DNA from: Kluyveromyces lactis
Lineage: Eukaryota > Ascomycota > Saccharomycetes > Saccharomycetales > Saccharomycetaceae
Assembly (NCBI RefSeq): GCF_000002515.2
Contig: NC_006039.1
Location: 558,001 to 622,000 of the forward strand
DNA length: 64,000 nt
Direction of reading: 5' to 3'
The notes under the pieces were generated by a model, which searched no databases, was not told the DNA's origin, and saw nothing but the letters and a program-made list of their open reading frames with translations. A program made the translations under genes and the position numbers. Of this stretch, positions 1 through 9,816 are shown piece after piece; the stretch's first letter is position 1, and the number at the start of each line of letters is the position of its first letter.

Positions 1-1419
1 GAGTTCTTTGTACTCATCAAGTTTTCTGAATAATGAGGAAATTAAGCTTGTTATAGTATCATTGTGTTCAAGATTTCCAGCTGCATAGTCTCGTAACAAG
101 GGAACGATGTATGGGAACGATTTATTCAAAGACGCAAGGTCATTTTCGTTAATGAGGGCCGCAATTCTATTAATACGAACACCCCCATGCTGTCTGAGTT
201 TGTGTATGATGTTATGATAGTGTAGGTGTTGCTTCGTCAAGGGTAGTACAGTTACGGCGCTTGGGAAGAATATACCTCTATGAACGGTCATTTCACCCCA
301 CATCTGTGTGCCCTGTTGATGTAAAAGAGCCCAATAAACAGCCAATAAACGAGAACACTCCACCTTATTGGGTACTTTAGAACTTAATTCAAAATGAGAG
401 TTAGCCAAAGAGTATAGGGCATCGCTTGAGAGGCCTGATTTCATGAACGCTGTTGCAATGGATTTTTCAATGTTGTTGGATAGCTCTAAATTCGAGCAGA
501 TTTCCACTAACTTCAAAATGGGTATCTGCCATGGACTTGATCCTGATTGTAAGTATCGATGAATCAATTCTAACTTCTTTTTAATGATGGGCAACTGTTG
601 GACAGCGGCATCTGCAATACGAAACGTAACATTAGAGATCAACATTCTCCGCGGTAGAGTTGGAATGACAAAAGTAACATCTTTATCATTTTTTACAGAG
701 CCAACTGGACTGTAACCATGCAGCTTTTCTCGCTGCAAAATTTCTAACTCGGTTGTATTAAAAATTGTAGGGAATCGTAGATGGACACTAGTTTTCCATG
801 CATATACCACGTTACCATCAGTATTAGCGAAAGTAAATCTGGCATCCATGGCTTCAGACGGCGTTTTAACACACACTAGTAATTCAAACGGGGAGTTTTT
901 CAATACGCAAATATCACCTGGCATTAACGTCGATGATACAATAGCTGAAGGATCGAAATAAAATTCAATTTCCTGTGTATCATAACCATTATAGGTATTG
1001 TTCCTTAGCTTATAGTTATCCTTAGAGAGCCATTTCAAAGTTTCTTCGAATAAAGTCGAGGATGAAATATCATTACGCAGCAAGTGCATGAATTCATCTT
1101 TATCCGTATTTTCTCCATGTGATTTCCCAACTTTTCTATACCAATCGATTGATGGTTGAACAAACCGGTCATTGAATCTCATCAAAGTTTCCGCCTTGGT
1201 TCGCCTGAACGGTTTAATTTCCACTTCTGGTAAGATATCTTTATCCTGCGAGAAGAATATCACTTCTTCATCTTCTTGTAGAGACTCTGTAGTGACATTA
1301 GTCCCTGATGTATCACTTTGTCTTGCTTGAAATAAAGGTACACCACTATGCATATATCTGCGATGAGCCAAGAACCTAGCAGCAACACGAGGCCGCCTGA
1401 TTGAGAAAACCGACGACAT
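1..1419 (-). CDS. DSS1: DSS1-like mitochondrial 3'-5' exoribonuclease, N-terminal part (runs off the window)
   Basis: This is the first 473 codons of a minus-strand gene whose 3' end lies beyond the window edge; the frame is open throughout. The ATG at 1417-1419 opens a basic, Arg-rich leader (MSSVFSIRRPRVAARFL) typical of a mitochondrial targeting sequence. The visible part, with a MPGDICVL segment near residue 140 and an ALYWALL-like helical segment near residue 370, resembles the N-terminal half of Dss1. Dss1 is the RNase II-family subunit that joins the Suv3 helicase in the mitochondrial degradosome. The catalytic RNB domain would follow past residue 473 and cannot be seen, so the call rests on N-terminal resemblance only. 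The nearest promoter motifs are a Reb1 site and a CACGTG box about 240-265 bases upstream. The next gene is NDI1, almost 2 kb away and divergent. Confidence 0.62.
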   Translation of the reverse strand, partial: MSSVFSIRRPRVAARFLAHRRYMHSGVPLFQARQSDTSGTNVTTESLQEDEEVIFFSQDKDILPEVEIKPFRRTKAETLMRFNDRFVQPSIDWYRKVGKSHGENTDKDEFMHLLRNDISSSTLFEETLKWLSKDNYKLRNNTYNGYDTQEIEFYFDPSAIVSSTLMPGDICVLKNSPFELLVCVKTPSEAMDARFTFANTDGNVVYAWKTSVHLRFPTIFNTTELEILQREKLHGYSPVGSVKNDKDVTFVIPTLPRRMLISNVTFRIADAAVQQLPIIKKKLELIHRYLQSGSSPWQIPILKLVEICSNLELSNNIEKSIATAFMKSGLSSDALYSLANSHFELSSKVPNKVECSRLLAVYWALLHQQGTQMWGEMTVHRGIFFPSAVTVLPLTKQHLHYHNIIHKLRQHGGVRINRIAALINENDLASLNKSFPYIVPLLRDYAAGNLEHNDTITSLISSLFRKLDEYKEL

Positions 1420-1655
1420 ATGAGTTTTTCAAGTGAGGAACAACTAGTAGATAGTGTTGGAACCAAAGGAGAAAACCTAGAAAGTATGATCGGCAAAGTG
1501 TTACTGAGTGATGAGCTAGACTTTCCAATGTGCCAAGTGTAAAATGCCTTCTATATTTTCATTTTCATTTTTATTCAATGGGGCTCTATGCGATTTCTCT
1601 TAAGTTTTTCTCGAGTTTATTACCCTGCCAAGTGAAGGACCCGATATGACACACC

Positions 1656-1683
1656 CGGGTAACGTTACATAGAATAGCACGTG
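1656..1683. promoter_or_regulatory. Reb1-type site (CGGGTAA, 1656-1662) and CACGTG box (1678-1683)
   Basis: CGGGTAA is the complement of the Reb1 core TTACCCG, and CACGTG is the Cbf1/bHLH core. They lie 237-264 bases upstream of the DSS1 ATG, a usual distance for a yeast nucleosome-free region. Motif matches are seen; binding is inferred. Confidence 0.45.
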
Positions 1684-2552
1684 ATTTGTGATATTCGGCT
1701 CTTCGGTTTTCGATTCCAGATGTGGGAAGGGTGGGCTGGCTCCGCACTGAAATTTCCTCCAACATCGGCACCTCACGGTGAATGTAATCCTATGAAATCC
1801 AGTCCTACTTATCTAAAACATTAATGTAGACATTAGACTGTGACACTTTAACTGTTGAAGATAGCGGTCTCAAGCTATAGAGTGTACACTAACTTGGCGA
1901 ATTCTGTTGGCTTTTTTTCTATGCTCAGGTAGCAGGAATAACGCGAAAGAAAAACGACTTGAAAAATACCGGTGCGGGGTACCCTGCTACTTTCTTGGTG
2001 AAGATGAAGCCAATGGAGGGGAAAAACCTTCAACTAGCTTACACCACTCAGTGATCGACCCCACTAATTTCTTTTCTACCGTGATTGTCCGTTAGTTACC
2101 TTTTGTCGAAGAGAATTCGGTAAACTACTGGCATTTGACGTTTGGCAGTAATATTTAGAACAAAATAAAGCGCTCCTTCGGACATTAGACCAAAAGACAG
2201 CAAGTAGGAGCGATATGTAGGCAAAGAAAAAAAAGGATAAATTCCTCGCCGTTAACAACTAATCTAAATACCACTGTGACATATATCGGAGATTGCAATT
2301 CCAAACACTTCAAGTTTCGGATACTGAACAAGCAAGGTCCGAGACAATATAAAAACTCCGACAGGAAAAGCGTGAGAGCAAGACAGAGTGAAAGTGCTAC
2401 TAACTCTGTCACCAACTCTACCACTGCCCATCACACTCACAGATTTTAACTAATTATTGAATAGTCGTATCCAAAGCATATGCTTGATATATTGATGATA
2501 ATATAGGAGTTTGCAACCACGGAAAAACCCCTACGAGTAAACTTACCCCACC

Positions 2553-2565
2553 ACACCCACACACC
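2553..2565 (+). promoter_or_regulatory. Rap1-type site
   Basis: ACACCCACACACC matches the Rap1 consensus (ACACCCRYACAYM) at nearly every position. It sits mid-spacer, about 1.1 kb upstream of DSS1 and 0.8 kb upstream of NDI1. CCCCAC and CCCCGC boxes lie on either side. The distance makes it uncertain which gene, if any, it serves. Confidence 0.4.
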
Positions 2566-3370
2566 ACAATATTACCCCGCCGTGCCGGAGTTCGGCGTGA
2601 ACGTAAATTACGCAGATTTGAAAAACAAGTCATAATTGGGAAACCATACACAAAAAAGGAAGATGGTACAAACGGCTGTACAGCACACCTAGAATTACAC
2701 TAAAACAAGACTCCACCTGTCTAATATCTAGGTGTTCCTTGTAATATCCGTTCTTATTCGTTTAAACGGTACAGGTAATAGTCAAGCAGTGAGGGTCAAT
2801 GAATATCTCGTAAGCATCAATTAGCGTCTGCCTATATTTTTTTTCCTGCATCTTGTCATCATTTAACTGGAAAAAAAAAAAGACGAATTTCAAAAATCAC
2901 TCTGATAGAAAATCCGGAGTGACACTTCGAGCAATTCGACCCCATATAGCTTACATTTAAGCCCTAAAAAAGCCTTCCGGTCAAAACACTGGTACATTTA
3001 ACTATCAGAATGCTAGTTAAAGGCACCTTATGCAAGTGTAGCGCTTAAGACAAAGAATTGATGACTTTGTTACCTCTGTTTACAAGAAAAAGTGATTTGG
3101 CAAGAACAAGATCATATAGATTAGGAGCAGTTTTCAATACCATATATGACGGTAAAAACGAACTTTAATCAGTTTTTTTTTTTTTTTGAATATTTTTTTC
3201 AGTTTTTCGGTTTTACAAAATTTCTCTTATATAAAAAACAAGACTTCAAGATTATCTAGTTTATGTAGATTTTTTTACCAAACGGACTACAGATTTAGAA
3301 GGATAGAACGATTGTTTGTTTTTGTCGATCGGAAGGATCATAATTCAACGCATCTCAATTTCATTTTGCA

Positions 3371-4930
3371 ATGCTATCTCTATCCCAGACTAGAAATTTG
3401 GCTGTTCGCAGATTAAGTTCTGTCAGTCTAGCTGTTCGTCATTCGAGCACATCTACCGTTCATTCTGCCAAGGACGGTAGCAAGGTTCCAGCTGGTTCAG
3501 CTTCATTCACCACTACCAAGTTGATTGAAAACAATGCCGACAACAAGCCTAATGTTGTCATTTTGGGTTCCGGTTGGGGTGCTATTTCTTTCTTGCAACA
3601 TATCGATGCTAAGAAGTACAACGTTTCTATCGTTTCACCAAGAAACTATTTCTTATTTACTCCATTATTACCATCTACCCCAGTCGGTACTGTCGATGAA
3701 AAATCTATCATCGAACCTGTGGTCAATTTCGCTTTGAAGAAGAAGGGTAATGTTTCTTACTATGAAGCTGAGGCTACCTCCATCAACCCGGACAGAAACA
3801 CTGTTACCATCAAATCAGTTTCCACTGTGTCTCAGTTGTACCAACCTGAGAAGCATTTGGGTCTGAGCCAAGAGGACACTGCTGAAATCAAGTATGACTA
3901 CTTGTTGACTGCTGTTGGTGCTGAGCCAAACACTTTCGGTATCCCTGGTGTTGAACAATACGGTAACTTTTTGAAAGAAATCCCTCACTCTTTGCAAATC
4001 AGAAAGAGATTTTTAGCCAACATCGAAAAGGCTAACTTGTTGCCAAAGGGTGACCCAGAAAGAAAGAGATTATTGACCATTGTCGTTGTTGGTGGTGGTC
4101 CAACTGGTGTTGAAACTGCCGGTGAATTGCAAGATTATGTTGACCAAGATTTGAAGAGATTCATGCCTTCTATCGCTGAAGAAGTTCAAATCCATTTGGT
4201 TGAAGCTTTGCCAAACGTTCTAAACATGTTCGAAAAGAAATTGACCTCTTACGCTCAAGACGTTTTGTCCAAGACTAATATCAATTTGATGTTGAGAACT
4301 GCTGTTGGTAAGGTCGAAAAAGACCACTTGATCGCTAAGACCAAGGATGCTGATGGTAATGTCACCGAACAGACTGTCCCATACGGTACTTTGATTTGGG
4401 CTACCGGTAACAAGGCTAGACCTATCGTTACTGACTTGTTTAAGAAAATCACTGAACAAAATGCTTCCACAAGAGCTTTGAACGTTGACGAACACTTGTT
4501 GGTCAAGGGCTCTAACAACATCTTCGCTATCGGTGACAACGCTTTTGCTGGTCTGCCTCCAACTGCTCAAGTTGCTCATCAACAAGCTGAATACTTGGCT
4601 AAGGTCTTCGACAAGATGGCTAAAATCCCAGGTTTCCAACAAGAATTGGCTACCAGAAAGGAAAAGATCGACTTGCTATTCGAAGAAAACGGTTTCAAGC
4701 CATTCAAGTACGTCCATTTGGGTGCCTTGGCTTACTTGGGTGCTGAAAAGGCCATTGCCAACATCACTTACGGTAAGCGTTCCTTCTACACTGGTGGTGG
4801 TTTGATTACCTTCTACATCTGGAGAGTTCTATACGTTGGTATGATCTTATCTGCCAGATCCAGATTCAAGGTTATTGCTGATTGGTTGAAATTGGCTTTC
4901 TTCAAGAGAGACTGTTTCAAGGAATTATAA
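3371..4930 (+). CDS. NDI1: Rotenone-insensitive internal NADH:ubiquinone oxidoreductase
   Basis: Single-subunit type II NADH dehydrogenase, which passes electrons from matrix NADH to ubiquinone in place of complex I. The 519-residue length is close to S. cerevisiae Ndi1 (513), and the protein aligns with it almost end to end. A Ser/Arg-rich N-terminus without acidic residues is the targeting sequence. The first Rossmann motif GSGWG is at residues 66-70 (FAD) and the second, GGGPTG, near residue 241 (NADH). The C-terminus is hydrophobic and basic ([17 protein letters not shown]), as in the membrane-anchoring end of Ndi1. It matches Ndi1 rather than the external Nde1/Nde2 in length and sequence, and the convergent neighbour GTR1 is also its neighbour in S. 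cerevisiae. Codon choice is strongly biased (TTG, GGT, GCT, AAG), implying high expression. Confidence 0.96.
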   Translation: MLSLSQTRNLAVRRLSSVSLAVRHSSTSTVHSAKDGSKVPAGSASFTTTKLIENNADNKPNVVILGSGWGAISFLQHIDAKKYNVSIVSPRNYFLFTPLLPSTPVGTVDEKSIIEPVVNFALKKKGNVSYYEAEATSINPDRNTVTIKSVSTVSQLYQPEKHLGLSQEDTAEIKYDYLLTAVGAEPNTFGIPGVEQYGNFLKEIPHSLQIRKRFLANIEKANLLPKGDPERKRLLTIVVVGGGPTGVETAGELQDYVDQDLKRFMPSIAEEVQIHLVEALPNVLNMFEKKLTSYAQDVLSKTNINLMLRTAVGKVEKDHLIAKTKDADGNVTEQTVPYGTLIWATGNKARPIVTDLFKKITEQNASTRALNVDEHLLVKGSNNIFAIGDNAFAGLPPTAQVAHQQAEYLAKVFDKMAKIPGFQQELATRKEKIDLLFEENGFKPFKYVHLGALAYLGAEKAIANITYGKRSFYTGGGLITFYIWRVLYVGMILSARSRFKVIADWLKLAFFKRDCFKEL

Positions 4931-5582
4931 ATTCTCAATGAAGAATAATCTGGGGAAGAATATAAGTTCTTCCTTGTTTTTTCTATGCGATTTACTTTAG
5001 TTCAAAAAAAAAACAACACAAAAGATCTTCCATTTTTAAAACTATTGTACCGATAATTCCCACTCAATATTGTTTCTCTATTACGACTGTAATGACTATT
5101 TAAACCATTATAAGGATTACAAATCTTGATGGAAGTTAATGCCTATATTCATTCCTATTAAAAAATGCTCTGTATTTTTTTTTCTTATCTCCTCTTTCTA
5201 TTACTTCAGGACTTTTCCCGTTACTGTCATTATACACAACCGTGCTGCTATTGTATATATATATCACATAGAGTGCATGCATGATTCAATGATAGTTAAC
5301 ATTTATGTTTTTACCTCATGACCCTGTCTTTACTATTGCCAACGAAGTACGAAAAGACAAATGAAAATACAAACTACATATGAGAATTTATGTATGCTTA
5401 TCATGTCAAACACTATTTCATATTCTCCTCTCCAATTAGTATAGATTGATCCAAAAAGAGGTAAATCAAAAAGAACCAATAAACATTTCACAGTTTCATA
5501 GCCTTTTAATTGTACTTGTATTATCTGCCTTCTAATTATATATGAAAGATAAAATAACGATCCAATATTTCCCATGCAATAT
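4931..5582. other. Convergent spacer NDI1/GTR1 with an ACS-like match
   Basis: No gene seen. T-rich 3' end signals lie on both sides. ATTTATGTTTT at 5301-5311 matches the 11-base ARS consensus (WTTTAYRTTTW) in every position. A convergent AT-rich spacer is a common place for yeast replication origins, but such matches are frequent by chance, so this is only a candidate. Confidence 0.3.
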
Positions 5583-6482
5583 TCATTGGAAGTATGTCTG
5601 AGCTTGATGAAGATTTTGTAAGACAAACTCCTTTGGGTATGTGTTGTTATTTAGCACGATGAAACACATCATGTTTGTAGACAATTCTGTGACATAAATC
5701 AAATCACTCAACACTAGTGTATTGAAGGAGCTTTTAAGTTTTGTAGTGCTATGTTTGAAATTCTTCATAATGTTGGATATTTTTTCAAATCTCTTGGGAT
5801 CCAAAAGTTCACCGCTTGCTGTGTTACTAGAGGATATTACAAGGAAGGTTGTCTTTTCGAACAATACAATTTCCTTGGCATCCATTAATTCTTTCAATCT
5901 TTTTAGATTGTTGTTGTATGTATTCATATTTGGAATCAAAGAACAGACAATCTGTGACCATGCCTTGTAAAGACTCTCGTCCCATATCGATGTGGGAAAT
6001 CCAACTAGGTCATTGAAACCGTATTCTGCTGAAGCTTGCTTCAATTTTCTCATCATTATATCGAATAACTCTGTTCGTTTATCCAATTGCACTAGATCCA
6101 TCTTATGAACAAGAACAAAAATCTTGGCATCCGGCGAATACTTCTTCAATTGTTTCAAAGCTCTGGTAAAGATGTCAACATCTTTCAACACATCCTTTGA
6201 TTCTACATCGAAAACGTGAATTAATACTTGAACCATTTGGAAGATGTGGTCCTTCTGTTGCGTGAAGTAATTTTCCATGAATACATCTTGACCACCACAA
6301 TCCCAAAGGTTCAAAGTCATGTTCCCTAAGAATCTCAAATGGGAATGCTCCACATCAATAGTTGCCCCTAAACGCCTTGTATCAAATGCACTGTAGTTAC
6401 TGAAGATAATTGACCTCATTGATGACTTACCGGAGCCAGAACGGCCCATAAGCAAAAGCTTTTTCCTGTTGTTAGAAGACAT
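5583..6482 (-). CDS. GTR1: Rag-family GTPase of the EGO complex
   Basis: Small GTPase that pairs with Gtr2 on the vacuole membrane and signals amino-acid sufficiency to TORC1. The 299-residue protein has the P-loop GRSGSGKS at 13-20, the switch II motif DCGGQD at 61-66 and the base-recognition motif HKMD at 126-129. A C-terminal roadblock-like domain follows, with the family's LLDPKRFEKISNIM stretch. The first 70 residues are nearly identical to S. cerevisiae Gtr1. The frame continues three codons upstream to a TTG, but the ATG at 6480-6482 gives the conserved MSSNNRKKLLL start. The NDI1-GTR1 pair is preserved as YML120C/YML121W in S. cerevisiae. Confidence 0.97.
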   Translation of the reverse strand: MSSNNRKKLLLMGRSGSGKSSMRSIIFSNYSAFDTRRLGATIDVEHSHLRFLGNMTLNLWDCGGQDVFMENYFTQQKDHIFQMVQVLIHVFDVESKDVLKDVDIFTRALKQLKKYSPDAKIFVLVHKMDLVQLDKRTELFDIMMRKLKQASAEYGFNDLVGFPTSIWDESLYKAWSQIVCSLIPNMNTYNNNLKRLKELMDAKEIVLFEKTTFLVISSSNTASGELLDPKRFEKISNIMKNFKHSTTKLKSSFNTLVLSDLIYVTELSTNMMCFIVLNNNTYPKEFVLQNLHQAQTYFQ

Positions 6483-6761
6483 TTTGCTCAAAAGAGGCTA
6501 GATAGTTGTATATTAATAGTATCTCTTGTGTAGCTTCTGTCGAATATACGAGAATCCTGTGATAACCTACCGTTCAGTTTCCATTTATTTTTGGTAATAG
6601 CTGTTAGCGAGGTTCCTTTTTTGTTCGATTATCTAAATTGTTAACTTTACTCTAATCATCAAATTTAAGAAAATCAATCATCCATACATGCTAACAAATG
6701 TAACAATTCCAATTATATCGAGCCCTGGTTGTACGTTCCGCCTAGGCTCGTTCAAACTGTC

Positions 6762-7322
6762 ATGAGCGCTCAGAAGCTATTATGTCTTAGCGCTTTAGGA
6801 AACCCAGAACCGTTATATCGAAGTACAAGACATAATGCCGGAGTCATTATGTTAAGAATGCTTAAGAATGAATTTTGCCCGGATGCCGTGTTGAAGACAT
6901 CAAACGTCTCACCTCATATTCAATATTGCCATGAACCTAGATTAAATCTCTTGATGCTTTTCAACAAGTCACAGTTTATGAACCTTTCTGGCCATGCTAT
7001 GATACCAGTTTGGCGAAAGCTTCCGCACGACGCACTACATGTGGTTTTGCACGACGAGTTGAACATACCGATTGGAAACGTCCAGTTGAGGAAGCCTGGC
7101 ACAAGTTTCAGAGGTCATAATGGTCTAAGAGATATGATAAAAATGAAAGGCGATGATAAATTTCACAAGCTCGGTATTGGCATTGATAGACCAAATTCCA
7201 GAGATCCAAGAATTGTAGCAGATTACGTGCTTGCCAATTTTACGAAAGGAGAAATGGAGACATTACAGTACGATTCCTTTCAGAAGGCGGTAGAACATGT
7301 ACGGAAGCTTTTGCCACATTAA
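6762..7322 (+). CDS. PTH1: Mitochondrial peptidyl-tRNA hydrolase
   Basis: Bacterial-type Pth enzyme that frees tRNA from peptidyl-tRNA released by stalled ribosomes. Visible family motifs are GNPEP (residues 13-17) with the conserved Asn, TRHNAG with the catalytic His at residue 24, the VVLHDELNIP segment with the conserved Asp, and the GHNGLRDM loop. At 186 residues it has the usual length. The open frame runs 11 codons further upstream to a TTG; the ATG at 6762 places GNPEP about a dozen residues in, as in S. cerevisiae Pth1. In S. cerevisiae the gene is YHR189W, so synteny with GTR1 is not shared and a rearrangement junction is likely nearby. Confidence 0.9.
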   Translation: MSAQKLLCLSALGNPEPLYRSTRHNAGVIMLRMLKNEFCPDAVLKTSNVSPHIQYCHEPRLNLLMLFNKSQFMNLSGHAMIPVWRKLPHDALHVVLHDELNIPIGNVQLRKPGTSFRGHNGLRDMIKMKGDDKFHKLGIGIDRPNSRDPRIVADYVLANFTKGEMETLQYDSFQKAVEHVRKLLPH

Positions 7323-7610
7323 TGTTTGTAAAATTAAACTGAATCAAACTAAGCACGATGCCACTCACATGTTTTTGAAGTTCTTGTAAATAAAAAGCAT
7401 TCCCATGTATAAAATAAACGTTCAAATACGTTGCCACTGTAATTGGTTCACTTGTTTCTAAAAAAAGTTCAACAAATTACCACTGCAAACAAACATTGAT
7501 TGCTTTGCATTATTACTTTGAAGTGCTTCCAGAGAGAAGAACCTTGATAGAAATATGAATAAGCATGATAACATATCAATAATATATATCTAACAAAAGT
7601 TCTCCAACAT

Positions 7611-8053
7611 TGTCGTAAGATAGACTTAAGACAAGCCAGACGAGAGGTCATGTGAGCTAGCCAGCACACGGCAGAGTTCCAAGACGTCAGTGACTGGGCA
7701 TATGGATCCTGTGGTATCCAGAGGGATGACCTAGATGGATCATAGACGGTCACGTGATGGTCTTGAGTGCGCGTGGAGGACGGTAGCTGCACAAAACCTA
7801 CAAGGGCATGGAGGCAATGAGTTGCCATGACGAAGTCTGACGACCATCCGAGTATATAAGTCGAGTATAAAAGGCTGAGCTATGTTGCGACCTCTTGGGG
7901 AGGTTGGATGCAACAAGAGAAAGAAGAGCAAGGACGCATATACTCAACGATCTAGCTAAATAGATTATATTATATTCGTTATATTGTTTGATATCAACGA
8001 TCCCTCATCAGGCGATTAATCAATCAACTATCATCCAAACCATATCACAACAG
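7611..8053 (+). repeat. Probable solo LTR of a Ty3/Gypsy-like element
   Basis: About 443 bases ending close upstream of a tRNA gene. The ends are TGTCGT and ACAACA (near-inverted, as in yeast LTRs). The block is flanked by a perfect 5-base direct repeat AACAT (7606-7610 and 8054-8058) if the right end is placed at 8053. Two TATA-like boxes (7853-7860 and 7866-7873) sit where an LTR promoter would be. The stretch is richer in G and C than its surroundings. Ty3 inserts just upstream of tRNA 5' ends, and this block ends about 14 bases before the tRNA. It is longer than the 340-base Ty3 LTR, so it would be a different family member. No internal coding region is present. Intact ends and target repeat suggest a moderately young fossil. 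The call is inferred from structure, not from a sequence match. Confidence 0.5.
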
Positions 8054-8066
8054 AACATCATAAGCT

Positions 8067-8148
8067 GGCAACATGGCCGAGCGGTTAAGGCGAAAGATTA
8101 GAAATCTTTTGGGCTCTGCCCGCGCAGGTTCGAGTCCTGCTGTTGTCG
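8067..8148 (+). tRNA. tRNA-Ser (anticodon AGA)
   Basis: An 82-base tRNA with a long variable arm, as expected for serine. The acceptor stem GGCAACA pairs with TGTTGTC, with one G-T wobble, and G8148 is the discriminator base. The anticodon stem AAAGA/TCTTT encloses the loop TTAGAAA, with AGA at 8100-8102 reading UCU (and UCC after inosine conversion). The B box GGTTCGAGTCC is perfect. A T-run shortly downstream (8151-8157) serves as Pol III terminator. There is no intron. The sequence is almost identical to S. cerevisiae tRNA-Ser(AGA). Confidence 0.97.
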
Positions 8149-8370
8149 TTATTTTTTATTCACTCTGTCAGATTGACAGAAACTGGAAAAATATGTCGTT
8201 GAAATGAAGTTCAAGAATTAGCTAAATGGTATTCCACATAAGAACAACAAACCATAAAAGAATCACTGGCCTTTAATATTTTTGATTGAATCCATTTTCG
8301 ATCCGAAAGTGAAATAATTCTTATAATATACAGTATATAATCTTGTTATACCACACCAAATTGGGAAAAC

Positions 8371-9195
8371 TTAGTAGCGTTCTTTTAGTCTTGATGCGAC
8401 AGTACGCAAGTTACCATAAACCTTACCGGGTGGAGAACCCAAAATAAGGGACACAACAGATTCTCTTGCCATTCTGATATGTGTGAACCCACCTAAGATG
8501 TGGATCTTAGAGTCGGCCAAGACAATTCTCGTTCTGGTGGCATTCTCAATAGCAAACTTGGTCTTTCCATCTTTACCAGCAATACGACCAATTGCTCTTG
8601 ATAGATGGTCACCTTGCAAAGTCTTAACGTCTTTGATTTCAAATGTTTCGATATATAAATCGTCTAATCTCAACAAAGCAATGGAGTCATCCAAATCGAA
8701 ACCGAGAGTAAATGCTTTGATGAAATCTGCACCTTTCTGTAGAGCACCTGGATCTGTGGTATGCTTTGGATGGGTTCTTAATTCGACAGACTTGGTCTTT
8801 AAGTTCATTCTAACTTGTAGTTTTAAATGGTCGACTAATGGTGGGTAAATCTTGGACCAGTTGTTTTTAAGAGGCGTCATTCTATGTGGTGGGACAGAAA
8901 CTTTTCTGCTTTCTAGTTTCACTTTGGTTTGAGCAGAGCTAGCAGCACTAGTGAATCTTGGTTTCCCTTCGGCATCTAGCACTACACCTGCGTCTTCTTT
9001 CTTCTTGTTAGATTCCTCGTTATTTTCCTCATCAACAAGCATAGCATCACCGTCCTGATCTATTAGTACATCAGCATCATCATCGTCTTCATCGATCTTT
9101 TCAGTGTTATCAACACCAACAATACGAGAAGTTGTTGTAACAGGCACAGTGCCCTCAGAAACGTCACTTTTCTTCAAAGCAGTTGGAGCGACCAT
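8371..9195 (-). CDS. PNO1: Pno1/Dim2 KH-domain small-subunit assembly factor
   Basis: Essential factor of the 90S and pre-40S particles that binds near the 3' end of 18S rRNA and helps recruit Dim1 and Nob1. The 274-residue protein has a long acidic, variable N-terminal third (EDDDDADVLIDQ) and then the highly conserved core. That core starts at the VPPHRMTPLK motif near residue 100 and contains two KH-like folds, with GRIAGKDGKTKFAIE and VYGNLRTVASRLKERY at the end. In S. cerevisiae it is YOR145C, two genes from MDM32, as here. The promoter side (above 9195) has an RRPE-like AAAAATTTT at 9424-9432. Confidence 0.95.
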   Translation of the reverse strand: MVAPTALKKSDVSEGTVPVTTTSRIVGVDNTEKIDEDDDDADVLIDQDGDAMLVDEENNEESNKKKEDAGVVLDAEGKPRFTSAASSAQTKVKLESRKVSVPPHRMTPLKNNWSKIYPPLVDHLKLQVRMNLKTKSVELRTHPKHTTDPGALQKGADFIKAFTLGFDLDDSIALLRLDDLYIETFEIKDVKTLQGDHLSRAIGRIAGKDGKTKFAIENATRTRIVLADSKIHILGGFTHIRMARESVVSLILGSPPGKVYGNLRTVASRLKERY

Positions 9196-9816
9196 TTATA
9201 CTAATTATTATCTTCTTTCTCTTATATTAACGATATTCTTTTAAAAGGATAGAAATGACAATAGCTCCTACAGTGGTATATTCGTTATGACCTTGAATTT
9301 AAACAACTATGACTATTATCGAAGAAGCACACCATTAATGGTTGAAACAAGTCAGTTGAACTCCAAGATAAAGCTTCAACTGATCTTCCTGCTCATCGGG
9401 TCATCTCATCTCTCATTTTTCTAAAAAATTTTGATACTGTGCTAATAATTAAAAAAGAAATTCAGTCACGTGAACATAACTTCAAATCTGAACTCAAAAC
9501 ATATGTAAAACGCCCCAGAAGTAGCCCTTCAGCAGCAAAGAGCTCTTATTATCTGGTTGATGACATGTTGACTCTAAACCCCCTCTAAATCGCTTGTAAA
9601 AATCGAAAACTTCCATTTTTTTGATTATGTCTGTGAATACTGGAATTACAATTGCACTATTAATATTGAAAAATTGCTTAACCTTAACGCTAAATGTTCG
9701 TTTGGAATAAGGATTGAATATTCACGGTGTAATTGTATTTTGAGTATAACACGTCCAACAAGGCCGTAAATATACATTCCAGAGCCTAACAAGCTGTCAA
9801 AGATATCAACAGTACT
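9196..9816. promoter_or_regulatory. Divergent promoter region PNO1/MDM32
   Basis: About 620 bases with no gene. It contains an RRPE match (AAAAATTTT, 9424-9432) beside CTCATC repeats (around 9393-9415) resembling partial PAC elements. Both fit regulation of PNO1 with other ribosome-biogenesis genes. A CACGTG box lies at 9467-9472. Confidence 0.45.

Larger units (their letters stand above)
1420..3370. other. Long gene-free spacer between divergent DSS1 and NDI1
   Basis: Almost 2 kb with no credible gene. The short frames present lack convincing composition and several open with TTG or GTG. It holds a Reb1-type site, a CACGTG box, a Rap1-type site at 2553-2565 and T-rich tracts close to NDI1 (around 3172-3200). 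It is much longer than most intergenic spaces here. It may be a large regulatory region or the place where a gene has decayed beyond recognition. Confidence 0.6.

Noticed and set aside
1907-2424. Short overlapping frames in the DSS1/NDI1 spacer, and TGTTGG motifs at about 1456 and 1903 that resemble LTR starts.
   Set aside because: The frames look random, and no matching LTR ends or target repeats could be found.
8270-8330. CCGAAA with flanking T-rich sequence, like centromere element CDEIII.
   Set aside because: Too few matches to CDEIII, no CDEI at a suitable distance and no highly AT-rich CDEII. The CACGTG boxes elsewhere also lack a CDEIII partner, so no centromere is called.
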